A stretch of DNA of 64,000 nt from Cheilinus undulatus (taxonomy: Eukaryota > Chordata > Actinopteri > Labriformes > Labridae): the NCBI RefSeq assembly GCF_018320785.1, contig NC_054866.1, positions 13,315,885 through 13,379,884 of the forward strand, written 5' to 3'. Positions 34,477-59,002 of this stretch are shown in pieces. The position numbers and the translations under genes are program-made. The notes below the pieces were generated by a model, which worked only from the letters and a program-made list of their open reading frames with translations, did no database searches and was not told the DNA's origin. Within the stretch, counting starts at the first letter, position 1, and each line of letters begins with the position of its first letter.

Positions 34477-36504
34477 GTTGGCTGCTAATCCTCCTCAACC
34501 CTGTGGAAAAGGACCCCAGCTGTCGATTCCAGCTGTCTGAAGCAGTGCCTGAGCAAAAACCAGCTAAACAGAGACGGCAGAATAGATACCACACTACTAC
34601 TGTATACTATGGGACTCTGTGGGGACAAAAAACACAAGAGGGTCCTCCAATCAGTGTTCTAAGGAGCCCAGAAGGGACATGGAGGCAAAAAATAAAAATT
34701 ATAATGGCTCCGTAGTATTCATCACCTCATGATCTTTAAGTTTAAAATAGCCTGACCCTGACATTAAAAAGCAAAATGTACATCTTTTTTTCACCAACCA
34801 GAATTCACATTACTATTATTCCAAATGTTACTTTAAAAACCTTGTAATTTGAAGTTAATACAAGGACAACCCAAATAATAAAAAAACAAACACTGTTAAG
34901 TAAAAGGAAGTTATTCAAGCATGAAAACTGCATAACACCTACAGGTACTGTCACAGGTGTTAAAAATGATCTTTTTCTTGAATATCATGGTGTGCCTTTA
35001 TATTTCATCTCGATCTTGGGTGTTTGAAAACCCTTGCTCTAGTGGGAGAACTTAACATCAGCATGAAAAAAAGATGAATAGAGAAAAACACATAAGTGAC
35101 CTACATGAGTTATCAGCTCATGACTAGATCATGACTGATGAACCACCATCATCTACATATTTGGGCATTTTCCAGCCAGACAAAATGGTCAGGATTCTGC
35201 ATAATCTGAGGAAGATGGTGCCCCCCAGCTCAGCATGCATTGCAGCATGATGCCTCATCCTTACAGTCGCTATAGAGCTACTAGAGTTTTTTGTGTTCAC
35301 ATTTAACCTTTTTTATTCACATCATAAATAATCTTATAACCAGAGTGCAGTAAGTCTCTATCTTGCTAGCACTAAGTTTTCTATTAACTTAGTAAAAAAT
35401 GATGTCAGAGAGGAATGAGCTTTACAAATGTCATGTTTATTGCATTATTTTATTGATTTTGTACATGTTGTAATGTAAATTTGTCCACCCTCAGTTTTTA
35501 TGATGAAATGACTCATGCATTTACAGAAAGTCAAGATAGTTTCAGTGAAACATTTTTTTCTTCATGACTCCTTATATTAGCTTTCATTGTCCATCTATCC
35601 ACTGTGTATCTCCTGAACATTAGGCTAAAAGATTAAAACCAAGTAGGGTTTTGAATGGACAGATTTCATGGTATTTTGTGCATAATGGAGGTTGTACTGT
35701 AAACATCAGTGTAGGCAGTGTTCAGGAAAATAAGTCATGCCAACATGAACATAAGGTTCATGAAAAGAACTGCTGATTTAAAATATATTAGACGTTTTCC
35801 TTTGGCTGGCTACACACCAGATTATTTTAAACTCAAACTGCTCCCCTCGAATGATTCAGGGGATTTTTCTGCTCCTGATCAAGTCAGAGCTTCCTGGATA
35901 TGGAATCATAAATATCATTTATGTTTCATGCATTTTTGCACTGTTTTTTCTAATATAAATATATCTTTACACATGTTTGTGAAAGTTGTGATACTTTGAT
36001 TTCAGCTTGGGGTGACAATGACAAATAAAATATACATCTGCCTTATTATCTTTGCAGAAACTGCAGAATGAAATCTAATCCCCACTAGACTGAAGAGTGT
36101 TAAGTTTCTTAGTCCCAGTCACTAATGCACATGTATTCTGTAGCTGGTTTAAGAGATGATATTGTAACTGTTTTAAAATGCTGCAGAATTAGCCTATGCA
36201 TTGAGTTAACTACTACAGAAAGAAAAGTACAGTACATCTTAGCCAGATGTTAGTGAAGCATTAACAAAATAAAAAATAAGTAGATTAATGTAATTACAGT
36301 GCAAATAACTGATAAGAACAGGAGCATAAAACATTATTAGGAATCTTTGCTGAATATCTGCAGAATTAAAATGAGGTTTACAGACTGTTGAAGCTTTACT
36401 TTCCAAACAAAAACCTACTATCATAATCTGCTTTTAAGGGCCAACACCATCCAGCAACTTCTCAACAGTCTCTTTTCTCTTTGCTGAAAAAGCTTTTCAG
36501 TTTA
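34477..36504. other. Intergenic between farsb and sirt2, with sirt2 3' end
   Basis: About 2 kb separates the sirt2 stop from the farsb start; both genes are on the minus strand. It must hold the farsb promoter (right of 34,476) and the sirt2 3' UTR (left of 36,505). I see no TATA box I would trust. For sirt2 I find only a variant signal, AGTAAA on the minus strand at 36395-36400. No other gene seen. Confidence 0.5.
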
Positions 36505-47564
<11,060 letters not shown>

Positions 47565-49492
47565 TTATCCGTCTACTGAAACCCTCCAACCAGAAGGATC
47601 CGACTGACAACGTATCTGAACCCCAGATTTCACAAAGTTAGGACTTAAACATACAACACGGATATCACTTGGAGGTCTTGTTGTTGTCCATCAGTACCAC
47701 AGTCCGTGTTCGCTAAAGCTACTCACAATGGTTCCCACCACAAAACAACCAACTGAGGCAGGCTACACACTACAGGATTTTAAGCTCGGTTTGAGACAAA
47801 ATTTGCCTCCCCTCTCGATCGTGGGGGCGTATCCCGAGTGGAGCCTCGTCGCAAACGATTGTTTGCCTTAATAATCATCATGTGTTTTGTGTCATCACAA
47901 TTATTTTGCAGCTCCAGTAGCCTCCCAGACCCCGAATCCCAAATATCAAACACGTGTGATATTTCATATCATATCATTGTTTCTGTGAGGGCAACACCAG
48001 AAACAAAGAAATTAACATGATTTTTCAACAGCTTACCATTCAGATGCAAAATAAAGAATAAGCAGCCAGTAAGTTCTGTGAAGGCCTATATTTAAACTTT
48101 CAAACTGACGTTGAGGCGCATTTCAGTCGTTTCCCAGTTGTCTGTCAGTTGTCTTCATCCGCCCTATTCAGCAGGATTGGCTCACACTGGATTATGGGCT
48201 TATGTTTTCTCACATAATAAGCCTCTAAATGAAGATTAGAAATCCTCAGAGAAGTGTGACAACAGTTACCACTGTCTCATAATGTTCAAGGAAATATAAT
48301 AACTCCCTATATACAGTCAGAATGTCTATTTTGAGGCTATATTACGTAGGTAGGGTAATTTGGTGTAAAACTTTGCCATAGAAAGTATTCATTAAAAAAA
48401 AAGCAAGTGACTGGTAATAGACACAGATGTCTGAAAATGCAGAAATTATAATATCATTGATTCATTTATTCTGCAGTATGTGATTACGCTTTTAGAAGCA
48501 AAAAAAGAGAAATGAAATCGGATTCTTTTTAGTTTGGCTCATAGGGTGAAATTTCCAAATACTGATCAGCAGGGACAGTTTGTTTATCATCATCCAGGCA
48601 TTTTTGTTGTTGCTGTTGTTTTGTTTGTTTGTCTGTTTGGTTGGTTGTTGTTTTTTTTTTGTTTGTTTTTTGTTTTTTTTGTTTTGCATTTATCAATCAT
48701 AACACTTGACGATGTCTTTTTTTTCTATACCAGATCCAGGGCTTTTGAGAAACATTAAGGGGATAAGCCCCATAAACCACCCCATGGCGCCACCTCTGAC
48801 CTATCCTCCACACAGGATTTAGACATTAATGCCAAAACAGTGTAAAAGGGCAGGGTTATAAACACACTGGGGAAGTGATTGCATAAATATTTCAAGAGAA
48901 CCTGTAGAAGTTTTTTGAGGACTTATCCTGTTGAGAAGAGCCGAGTAAGATCGGGTCTGTTATATTTGCTCGCACTTAAACTGTTTAAGTTTGTCGAAAA
49001 GGTTCAGTCTGATAATTCATTAAATGCACACAGACACCTATATGAGCATTCGCTGATGTGCATCGTGACGCACAGTAGAGCAACTGGGGCCGAGCCACCG
49101 TACTATTGCAGTGGCAGCCTATTTGAGGTAGAAATACCTTCTTTCCATAAAAAATGGGCCTCTTTCCATAAGGCGTATTACTTACGGACGGGGACAAGAA
49201 CAGAAAGGGGCAAACAGAGTCAAAACTTTTGGCTGTAAAACACATGTGTAACATGGCTCTGACGTTACTATTATTAATATAGGAGGGGATGACAGGAGCA
49301 GGCGTTCATGGTCAGAAATCCAGGAGGAACGGGCAGGTAGGATGTTAGCAGTCCCACACAGGGCTCTAGCTCACCGTCCAGTCCGTTCAGCACAGTTTGA
49401 ACGAGGAAGGAAAAAAGTAAAAAGTAAAAAAAGAAGTTTTTCCTCTTTCAACGCCTGGGCCCTAAGTGCGCGTGCGTGGGCCCCGGGCCTGG
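47565..49492. other. Divergent intergenic region, sirt2 and iqcg
   Basis: Holds the sirt2 5' flank and the approach to iqcg. A stretch at 47,757-47,850 (ggctacacactacaggattt) looks like an interspersed repeat end. A T/G-rich simple tract lies at 48,600-48,690. No supported gene in between; a 119-codon open frame at 48.9-49.2 kb has no recognisable domain. Confidence 0.5.
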
Positions 49493-49506
49493 GTTACCAT
49501 AGTGAC
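49493..49506 (+). promoter_or_regulatory. RFX X-box-like site upstream of iqcg
   Basis: GTTACCATAGTGAC fits the X-box consensus RYYNYY-N(1-3)-RRNRAC with a 2-bp spacer. X-boxes bind RFX factors that switch on ciliary genes, and iqcg (DRC9) is an axonemal gene. The site lies in locally GC-rich sequence (gcgcgtgcgtgggccccggg just upstream), about 2.1 kb before the iqcg ATG and close to the probable untranslated first exon. Confidence 0.55.
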
Positions 49507-49539
49507 ATGTAAACTTTCGTTAACGGCGGAAGGTACACA

Positions 49540-49642
49540 GCTCTGCTGGGTAGACAGTCTTTCAGATAACGTTTAAATGATAAACTTTATCTTTAGGTTT
49601 GAGGTTTTCATCCGGAGTGAGTCGTCGACATATCTGAGTAAG
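49540..49642 (+). other. Possible untranslated first exon of iqcg
   Basis: The iqcg ATG lies 2 bases inside an exon that starts at an acceptor (ccacag at 51576-51581), so at least one upstream non-coding exon is expected. The segment after the X-box ends in TAAG followed by GTACGG at 49643, a usable donor, and another GTAAGG at 49638. The start is a guess. Confidence 0.3.
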
Positions 49643-49644
49643 GT

Positions 49645-50160
49645 ACGGTGTTGGTCTGTTACAGTGTCTTTTGTCATGAAGTGAGGGAGTCGCATGCAAC
49701 ACACGCCCTACACGCTGCCAAAGGTTGCAACACCAGACGTCTGTTATGCTAACAATTATGCTAACAGTGGCTTTAAGATTAACCTAACTATACCTAATAG
49801 CTGAGTGACTGTTATATTTTATTGTGCCAAAGTCTGTTAAATCTAAATGGAGATAATGAAAAACAAACAAAAAATAAGATAAGCCAGGACGTGTTTCATG
49901 TGAAGTAAGATCAAAACTGTATTGCGTGTAATACATTAAAGGCTACACCAGCTAACTAGCCTAGCCTAAAATTTGACCAGGACTGAAGCCTCATCCTCCA
50001 TGCACCTTGGAATTTGGTGAGGTTGTGCCAGTTAACCGCTTCAAGGACAGGAAAATAAAGACAGGCTAGCAAGGGCTAAGAAAACTAACCAATAAAATTC
50101 AGGCATTGCTTTTGATTTGTGAATCATTTTTAAAAACAAACGAATGAAACTGGCCTGAAC
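49645..50160. other. iqcg 5' intron, left part
   Basis: No gene, RNA or recognisable repeat identified apart from a few gctaac/gctagc-rich words near 49,745-49,980. Confidence 0.4.
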
Positions 50161-50164
50161 TAAA

Positions 50165-51365
50165 AGGGTGTTACCTTTAACTTAATATTTTGTTGCACAA
50201 CCTTTTGAGGCAATTGCTGTAATCAAGGGATTTCTGTAACTCTCAATGAGACTTCTGCAACTGTTCACAGGTATTTTGGCCCAGTCCTCAGAGCAAACTG
50301 TTCAGAACAGCTGACTATACATGTGCGGCTACTGATTGCAAACAAGATTTGTTACTAGCACACACTCAAAAAAGAAGGCCTTAGGAGCGAAGCTGAATTT
50401 TAGACTAAAAAACTGTAATGAACAAGAATTCTATCACAGGTGATTCCAGTGATTACTTAACAAAGAAAACCTCTTACCATTTCATGCTGTCAGCAACGGC
50501 ACCACAATGAAGAGAAACGTCAAAACTTTGAAAGACAATCGTTTCTTTACACAAAAAAGGTGAAGGCTATAATAAGATCAGCAAAGCTTACTTATCAGTC
50601 AGGATACAGTAGCAAAAGTGATGCCAAGATTGAACAAAAATGGAGCTGCAACCATATCACAGAGATGTCCAGGCTGTCTACTCTTCAGCAGGAGCTGAGG
50701 AGAAGGGCTTGGAAAATCGATGTGTAAGTTCACTGCAGTTAGCTGACTGTTTCCTGTGACACAATAGGGCATATACTGCAGAGGAATGGCATGCATGGGT
50801 GTCATCAATGAAGGAAGCCTCTCCTAAGGCCATGCATAAAAAAGCCCGTCTAAGATTTTCCTGACTTGCCTTGACTTTGCACATGTACTGGTTTATATTG
50901 AAAGAGAAGATGCAAACATCACTCCATGCCCTTGGTTGTTGTGCACTCTTCCAACATGAGAATGATCCAAAACACACATCTAGGTCAGTGTATTTTCTGT
51001 CAGTTCCTGGTTGAAACAAGCCTCAGAAATCAGGAGAAACATTTGTTATTCTGTTTTTTTTTCATTTTTAACAGAAAATGTAAAAAGAAAGTTTTTGTCA
51101 TTTTTGACAAACAAGGGAACAAAACTGAAAAACAAGTCATTTTCTCATCATTTCATTTCAGTCACAAAAAAACAGGAAAACATAAAATTTTATAATTTAA
51201 TAATTTTGTAATCTTAGTTTTATTATTAACTCTACTTTCATGTTAAACAAATGTTGTTTGAAACTCAGTTTTGTCAAAAAAATTGTTTTGTGTTCATTGA
51301 GATATTGTTTAATTTCTTACTTTTCAAAGGGATGTGTTCTCATTTATGCTGAGCATTATATACAC
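50165..51365 (+). mobile_element. Tc1-like transposon relic in iqcg 5' intron
   Basis: The plus strand holds broken Tc1-type transposase text: a helix-turn-helix-like start near 50.5 kb, a MSRLSTLQQELRRRAWK segment near 50.67-50.72 kb, and a degraded HSSNMRMIQNTHL where Tc1 proteins have the catalytic HD/ND-x-KHT block (near 50.95 kb). The right end is a gttctcatttatgctgagc terminus at about 51,335. Many stops. Confidence 0.6.
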
Positions 51366-51582
51366 ACACACACGTCTTGATTTTTTTACTACAAAATATA
51401 AACTATTAAGGTTCAACAAACATGAGATATAGTTAAATACATTTTCTGAGAATCTCTTAATTACTAAATAATTATTTTAAAAACTTTTGAACCTTTTTGA
51501 CAGTGACCAATGTTTTCCACAGAAATGCCCACTGGAAACATAAACCTGCTAATTTAATCAAACCTCCTCTAATATCCACAGG

Positions 51583-54500
51583 ATGTCTTTATCTCTAACT
51601 CAGAGCCTCAGACTGTCATCAGGTCTGCAGGATTGCTCAGACCAGTTGGACATAGTGGGACAAACACAGCAGATCAGCAGTGACAGAGGCAGTGCAGCAA
51701 TTCAGGTGACCTCACCTGTAATGATGCTGTAATGACTGTGAAAAGCCAAACATGTCTGATGTGTGATTTGTGTGACTTTTATTAAACCACATGTATGTGC
51801 TGATGTGTGCTTATTTGTGCTTATAGGAAACAGGCAGACAGACTATGCTTAAAAGAGACTGGTGAGTGGTGCAGACACAGGTCAGTATTTTTATTTCAAA
51901 CATTTCTAACAACTAAGGTATTCTTTTCCATCTCCACAGTCAGTTCATCTCACTGCACATTTCTAAGCTATGCACTGAGCTGGAGGAGAAAAATAAATTC
52001 ATTTCTCTTCAGCAGCTAGTGGAAGAGGATGAGAAGGCTGAGAGTATAAGAAGGTTTGTCTGTGCAGAATTGCTTGCCATGTTAATCATCAGTATACTGT
52101 ATGTTACTAAAAAGGTAATTTTCTTCATAATCAAGCATGCATTGTGTTCTAAAGAAACAAAATGATGATGAGAGGGGGGGAAAGCATGTATCAGCAATTT
52201 CATTTTATCCACAGAGAGGAGAAGAATATTATCCAGCAGGAAAAGGTGCATTTAAGGAGAGAAAAAGAGGAGTCACAACATAAAGCAGAGGAACTGAAGG
52301 TGAGAAATCAGTAATCAGAAAAAAAAAAAGTTTGGATAAATGATTGTTGGGGGGGGGGGTCACTACTCTCTTCTGCTGACTTTGTTAAAAACTGAAATCC
52401 AGGATGTATGCCAACTTGCCAAAGACCTTGGGCGTCAACTTTACGAAAAGTCCATAAAAGTGGCCAGAAAGAAGGCAGTTGTGGCAAAAAGCACTGAGGT
52501 GCAGCTCCAGCAGACACAAAAAGAGACCATTCAAACTGAGCAGCAGCTGGAGGAGCAGTTAGAGGTGGGTCCAACATACACCAGTGTATCACAGGGTTGT
52601 TTTCTTTGAATTTATGGGCCACTATAGGGGCCATAGTGTAAACAAAGTGAAATCTCATCCCATTTGTCAGTCACAAGCATTTTTACATATGGTTGGATTA
52701 TTATGGCCTGAGCACCGAGAGGACCTAATTGTATCTGCAAGGATAGTCCGAACACATTTGCCATCATTGTATGGACTTTCAAGGCCCTGACTATATTCAG
52801 GTTTGTAGAAAACTTTGCAGGGGTATCCGGTCTTGCAAAAAGTTGACAATTTTATGTGTCTCTAATGCAGCCAATCAGAATTGCCTCAATAGAGCCCCCC
52901 AACAGTTTTTAAATAGCTCTCCTTTGACTTTGTCGTAGATTTATGACATTTTGTGGGCAGGTGCGGCTTGGGGAGATCTACAAAAAGTCCCTTGAGCCGA
53001 CACTCTATTGCCTACAGGTCATCCACAGTTTTTAATAAATTGGCTTTACTTTGCCATTTATATTAGTCATATCTGGATATCTGGATCCTCTGGGAATTTA
53101 GCCTTCGTCAAAGAGTGTGTCTTTGGCAAGGCTTCAAATTTGTTGTTTGAAAAACAGGAAGTAGTGTGTCACTCATCTGTGGATTATCCAATCTGATTTA
53201 TACTGTTCAGGGTATTTAGAATCCATGCCTGTACACATTCATATGGTCATACTTTATACAGAAAAACCGTGGTGAAGACAGGATTATGAAGATTTGTGGT
53301 GCAAGCTGCTCTTTCAAGATATCTCAGATATATCAAATCTGTGTCAGGAAGGCCTAAAGAAGTTGGTTCAGCTCTGTTTAAAAAACTGTAACTTTCAGCA
53401 TGGCAACAAAGTCAGAAATCACCATTTTGTCTCATTATACATTTTAAAACTGTCTTAACCCTTGTATACATTGTCCTATCTGAGACAAATTACATGCAAG
53501 CAAGCCATATTTTTTCACAACCCTGACACATGCACAGAACACCAATATGCATGATGGTGCAAGGACCCCTTATTGCTAGATAAGGCTGGATTGATCTCCT
53601 GCAGTTTTTGGCCTGTTAAAGCCTATAGGTACAACCTAACAACTCCCTGTGAGGAGAAGTAGGTGTGGGACTGAAAGAGCTGTCTAGAGAAAGAGAAAGA
53701 TTGCAAAATATATAATGTATATATTTATACATTATGGATATATATGGTATACATAGTGCCAAGGTGTTGAGGTGATAAACTCCTAAGATCAGAAATGAGC
53801 ATCAAAAGTTGTGCTACACTGTGTGTATCTTTAATCCAAGTGTAAAATAGGGCTCTGAGGCTCCAGAGTTAAATGTTTTTATAACATGATGTGATCTCTC
53901 TTTCAGCTGCTTCAAAAACAAATACAGAGGAAGATCAAAATTCATGAGGAGTTTGAGGCATTCCTGCAAAACCAAAATAAGGTCGGTACAGAAAAGACCC
54001 TTCAACATCTGATCAAACGTTCTTGTAATGTGTTCTTTTGGAGGCTGTTGTGTCTTAACTACAGCAGCAGTTAAAGCTTTAAAGTAATCTAAACCTGTTT
54101 CCAGAAGCAAAAATCAATAGACATGTCAACAGAAATGCATTCAAGTATCAATTTTCAGTCCCTGTAATCTAATGGAACTGCTATATCAGGCTACTCTTTA
54201 TCTGAGGTTGAAGTTTAAAATGTTGAAAAACTAGGATTTTTACCAGATACAGGTAGAATGACACGTCCTCATTCGAAGCCTACCTTTATGCAGCTCAAGG
54301 CAAGGTTAGAATTCTCAGCAGCTGTTTGGAAACACAAATTTGCTGTGCTTAACTAAACAAAAACCTCAATAAAAAATCTGCAGTATGTTAAAAAAAAGAA
54401 TACATTATGAGGTTCTTTTGATAAACTAGGTTGCTCAGTAACCTTTTTGATGGTCCATATGAGCAGACTTTATCGGCGCCAACCAAAATGGCTTAAATGA

Positions 54501-57500
54501 TATTCATCGTCCTGCATATATAAAAGTCTTTGTAAAGTGAATCATAGGTTATTAAAAAAACAGTATAAAGCGCTTAACAAATTTATTAAACCACCTGTCA
54601 TATTTGTCTCAAAGACCATCCAGCATCATGAAGTGCTTTAATGCAGACTCTTGCTTTTTCAGTGAGCTCTCCAGGTTTTACCATTTTGAACAGGAATGAG
54701 GAATTTCAAACTTAATTCACCCAAATTTGAGTCAGCTCACTGGGCTTCTCTGGGAAGTCAGAAATGAATCAGACATAACATTCAACCACTAAAACTCATT
54801 TTTCTGTTCAGGAATGCAAGTAAATAACTATAATTTGACATATTAATCAAGAAATAATAATGTGCTTTACTATTTTTCAGTTTTTTTGTAAATCAGTAAA
54901 TTTGAAAATTCATGGATAACAATAGTAATTATATTTTAGCATCATAAGATTTCAGGAATGCATGGGACCCTGTCTGCTCTAACCTTTTCAAAATTAGTTG
55001 TACATATTTTTTTTTTTCAAGGAAAATAGCTCATGATTAGAAATATATTACAAAGAGGACAGAGGTTCTGTTAATGTTTGAACAAAAAAGGGAACATTTT
55101 GAAAAATAAAGAGATTCTAAACTTTTGTATATTTACATAAAAACAAACTCAGAATTTCAGAATTAAAAAGTCATAAAGTTGCAAGAAAAAAAACTTGAAG
55201 CTTTCAAGCTTGCACAGCTTTAAATGTTAACATTAAACCTCAAAGATTTCAAGTTTTTTAATATCATAAATTTATAACATTGTTAAGGCAAATATTTACA
55301 AAAATCCAAACTGAAAACAGTGGTTGGAATTTCAACTTTTGACTTAATAATCCCCAAAACTCAAAGTTTTGGTTCATGTACATTTACAGCTGTTAAAGAA
55401 AAAATATCAAATTTTTGTCTCGTAAATAAACTTTTTAAACTTGAGGATTTTGAGTTCTTTCTTGAAAATTATCAGATCGTCTTTATCATAGTTATTATTT
55501 TTAGAGTGGTTTGAATATGCTGTTATGGTAATTGTAAAAATGACTAGTTTACACATAGATCTTTTTTCAAGAACAATTGTGTGTGCACCTACTGTGTTGG
55601 GATTTTGTCAATGAAAGCAATTAAAATGAATGTGTACTTTTTCCATGTGGGTCCTGAGGGGGCTTAGCTTTTCTTAGATACAAGTAGGAGGTACCTAAGG
55701 AAAAAAAGGCCAGGAATCACTGCCTAATACTATGATTTGAATAAGAGTTACTTAAACCATAATCTAACATTGAAGCAATTAATTAATTTCGGTGTTAAAT
55801 TGCTGTTAAGAAGATGGAAATTGTCTCAAGAGGGATGTGTTAATTTCCCCCACACACTAAATCACTGCACAACTGTCTAAACTATTGGCTTACTACATTA
55901 AGTGACCCACAGGCAGGTTCAAGTGGATTTTTAAGGGCAGTGTTTTGCATTAGGGTTGAATGTGATTTAGTAGGTTGAGTTGGTAATCTTGCAACTGGAT
56001 GGTCATGAGTTCAGTCTCCAGCTGCCAGAGCCTCATGTCGATTATGTGTCATTGGGCAAGACAGCCATCTGTCCACTTTCTACTCCACTTATCCTGAAAT
56101 TAAAGAAATTAAATTATCATTTATTTTTTGCTAGTTTCACCCTTTATAGACCTGCGATGTAAAAGCACTCTGAGTGAGTACTCGGACAACTAGAAAACAA
56201 GCTCAAGTCCATTTACCATTATTTATGATTGTTGCAACTGTTTCATTCATCAACTGCAGGTGCATCTTACTTCTTTGGTTATTTCAGGAATTAAAACAAA
56301 AGCTGCAGCAGTGGCAGGAGAGCGAAAACCACGCAAAGAGAGAAAAGGAGCAGCAGTGCTACAATGTACAGCGCAAAAGAACAATACATTTGGACAAACT
56401 GATGGAGAAAAAGAGAAGGGTGAGCTGCTATTTCTGTGTACTTGACATGATTCACTTATCAACACTGTTCATTGATTCAGGTGCATCACTGAGTATTCAG
56501 TCACTTTGATAAACTGCTGAAATTAGGAATTGTTTTCAGTTCACAGAGATGAAACAGGTGGTGGTTGAGGACAGGGAGAAACAGGAGGAGCTGCGGCTAC
56601 AGCAGGCAGAGGCCAGAGCTGCTATAAAGGTAACATTCATTCAGAACTGTGACAGCTGTCAGTCCAGTCTTCAGCACCATGGATTGTTCCATATTAACAC
56701 TCATTCAGCCCAAATATTTACAAACCCAAAGCTTTAAACAGTGATGCATTTATCTACAAACACAGTATATTAAAGTGTAATTTACACTGTAGAAATGTAA
56801 ATTATATTCTATTTTAGTATTTCACCATCAATATTCTAATTAATTATAAAGATGTCATAGCACAGCTAAATAACAATAAGATATGAGCTTGTCTGTTCTT
56901 TTGGCCCTAGCAGCTCATGACTGACAATCCCTTTGCCTCCTTTTCCTCTTTCTTTACCTGTGTGATGCAACCAAGAATATCTTACTCTTAGTTTTCTATA
57001 CTGTGGTCAACGCTATCTCTTTGCTGACACAACTTTAGTTGATCCTCAAGCAAACCAAACCTTTAAGCTTTGTCTGAATAGTGTGTTTTTCAGGGACTTC
57101 TTGAGTTAGCGGACTTTTGGACTTAATAAGGTTGACATATACAGGCAGCACAATCTGCGAGTTTGTCTGTCTCCAAACAGTGTGAAAACAGTCTGGAACA
57201 GTCAAAGGGTTCAAACATAAAGAGGCTGATTTTAAATGTTTTTTTTACCTCATTAAGATCTTTTTCTCAGTTGAAAATTCTTATTATTAGTTTATTTGAG
57301 CTTTGTGGTTTCCCTTTATTTATAAGATAAAGTAGAAAATAATAAGCAAGCAAAAAGGCAAGTACATGTAACAAACACAACAGTCTGTTCTATTTGCATT
57401 TTAACTTTTTTGTTTGTTTGTTTTTTTGTTTGTTTGAAATCAGTACAATGACGAGCCATTCTGATTGGCCTGAACTGCCCCAAAGCTGGGTGCCCCTTCT

Positions 57501-58942
57501 GGCATTTGCCTTAAACCAAGATGGCCAGTCTTTCACTACACAGTCTGAACTTTGTGAAGAGTAGTTTCTCCACATTCTGCCTCCTTTCTTTCTTCTGGGC
57601 ACCCGGATTAAAGTGTTGAGGCAGCATCACTCCTCCAATTTACAGTCACCTTTCTCCTCTTCTCCAGGCTCACTCTGCCACCCAACACTTGGGGTGGACA
57701 AAAAATATTTTTACTTTTTTATAGGGAATTTTATTTTATCTTACTCTATTTGATTCACCTTTCAATTGACCAATTCATTGAGTTGCTTTGATTCAGTAAT
57801 GACAATAATTACTAAGAGAAAAAAATGTAAAAAACACTTTTCATTCCAGACTTCTCAAGCACCCCCCTCGTGTACCCAGGTATCCATGCCACGCCCCTGG
57901 TTCACTTGTCCTTCTTGAATATAAAGTATATAATCAGTTTGCAACCATCAGACCTAGTTGTACAAACTAAAGTTGAAACATGTTGAAATGGACCCAAAAG
58001 CATTTAAACATCAAAACTGGTAACAGGCGACAGTCATTGACTTGTAACATTAGTCAGCAGACTTTTTAAAGCTAGGAAAGGAGCATGCCAGTTTTTCAGT
58101 TAGTTATCATTATGCACAATTATCCCATCATTATGGACAGCTGACAAGAACATAGAAAATATTGCTAACAGCGCTGGGCAAATGGGAGATCAGTTTAGCA
58201 GCCAAAGCAGCCATAGATTTGTCATTTTGTTTTGTTGTTTCTCTTGTCCCTCTCCTCTTCCTGCCTTTGCTACCAACCCTTACCCTCCTACTAGCCCTTT
58301 CAAACCCCAGGGCAGCAGAGGGTTGTCAACATGAGTCTGATCTGCTTGACATTCCTGCCCCTAAAGGGAATGTTTTTGTCACTAACGGGGCTAAATACTG
58401 CTAGTGCTGTTCTCATGATAATTATCGCTGGTCTTCATTCTAATAGGCCACAACAGAGAGTATGGCCTAGACCTGCCCTCTTTGTAAAGTGTGTAGAGAT
58501 AACTTTATTTATGAACAGGTACAATACAAACATTGATTGATTGATTGATTGATTGATCGATTGGCACAAATTTTTTAACTGCAGCAATGAGTTTGCACTG
58601 TGAACGGCATACAGCTGAATACATTTTTGCAGTAAAAGCATCACAGTAGAAATCAAGCTTAATTAGGATGTTTTAACTGCTGTTTAACTGATCTTTTTTT
58701 TTTTTAAATTTGACTCAGGTTTAAAAACAAAATAACCCTGAAAAATAATGGTTGGCATGTATACCTTTAGATCCAATGTACTGATCCCTAACTCTGATTT
58801 TGGTATATTTTTAACCCTGCAGCTCCAAGCCTGGTGGAGAGGCTGCATGGTTCGCCATGGCTTAAGTGGTTTTAGAGAACAAGAGGAGAAAAAAGGCAAG
58901 AAAAAGGAAGGAAAGATAAAGAATAAAAAGAAGAAAAAATAA
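51583..58942 (+). CDS. iqcg: IQ domain-containing protein G (DRC9)
   Basis: Subunit of the nexin-dynein regulatory complex that links axonemal doublets in motile cilia and flagella. Nine coding exons: 51583-51705, 51827-51861, 51940-52053, 52215-52299, 52403-52564, 53907-53981, 56288-56419, 56540-56629, 58823-58942. All have GT/AG sites and join in frame to 311 aa. The N-terminal LRLSSGLQDCSDQLDIV matches the LRISAVLEDTTDQLSIL region of human IQCG. A long Glu/Lys/Gln-rich coiled coil follows. Then comes one IQ motif, KLQAWWRGCMVRHG (calmodulin-binding type), built across the last junction, and a Lys-rich tail. The human protein is longer (443 aa): about 60 residues before the start and about 80 between the first two exons are absent here. 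The start is the first ATG, 2 bp after an acceptor. Confidence 0.93.
52565..53906. other. iqcg intron between exons 5 and 6
   Basis: No gene, RNA or clear transposon seen. A short TATATATA-type tract lies near 53,705-53,755. Confidence 0.4.
53982..56287. other. iqcg intron between exons 6 and 7
   Basis: AT-rich. It contains the second copy of the 25.9-26.1 kb repeat (55640-55725). Nothing else recognisable. Confidence 0.4.
55640..55725. repeat. Second copy of the 26 kb repeat (3' part)
   Basis: Carries ttagatacaagtaggaggta, then aaggaaaaaaaggccagga and aatcactgcc, matching the end of the repeat at 26,085-26,130 in the same orientation. The G tract is reduced to short runs here. Confidence 0.55.
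56630..58822. other. Last iqcg intron
   Basis: Contains a tttg-rich simple tract near 57,405-57,440 and an (attg)n microsatellite at 58,532-58,563. No coding exon or transposase recognised. Confidence 0.4.
58532..58563. repeat. Microsatellite (ATTG)n
   Basis: Seven consecutive attg units with one substitution (atcg) near the end, in the last iqcg intron. Confidence 0.85.
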
Positions 58943-59002
58943 ATGATGGATGTCTCATGAAAGATTTGTACCACTGTACCATTTATGTTGCTGAAAATAG
59001 AA

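Noticed and set aside
48492-48758. Phe/Asn-rich frames on both strands
   Set aside because: Simple T/G-rich tract, no coding signature.
48879-49238. 119-codon plus-strand frame before iqcg
   Set aside because: No homology recognised and not in frame with a plausible iqcg 5' exon; likely chance.
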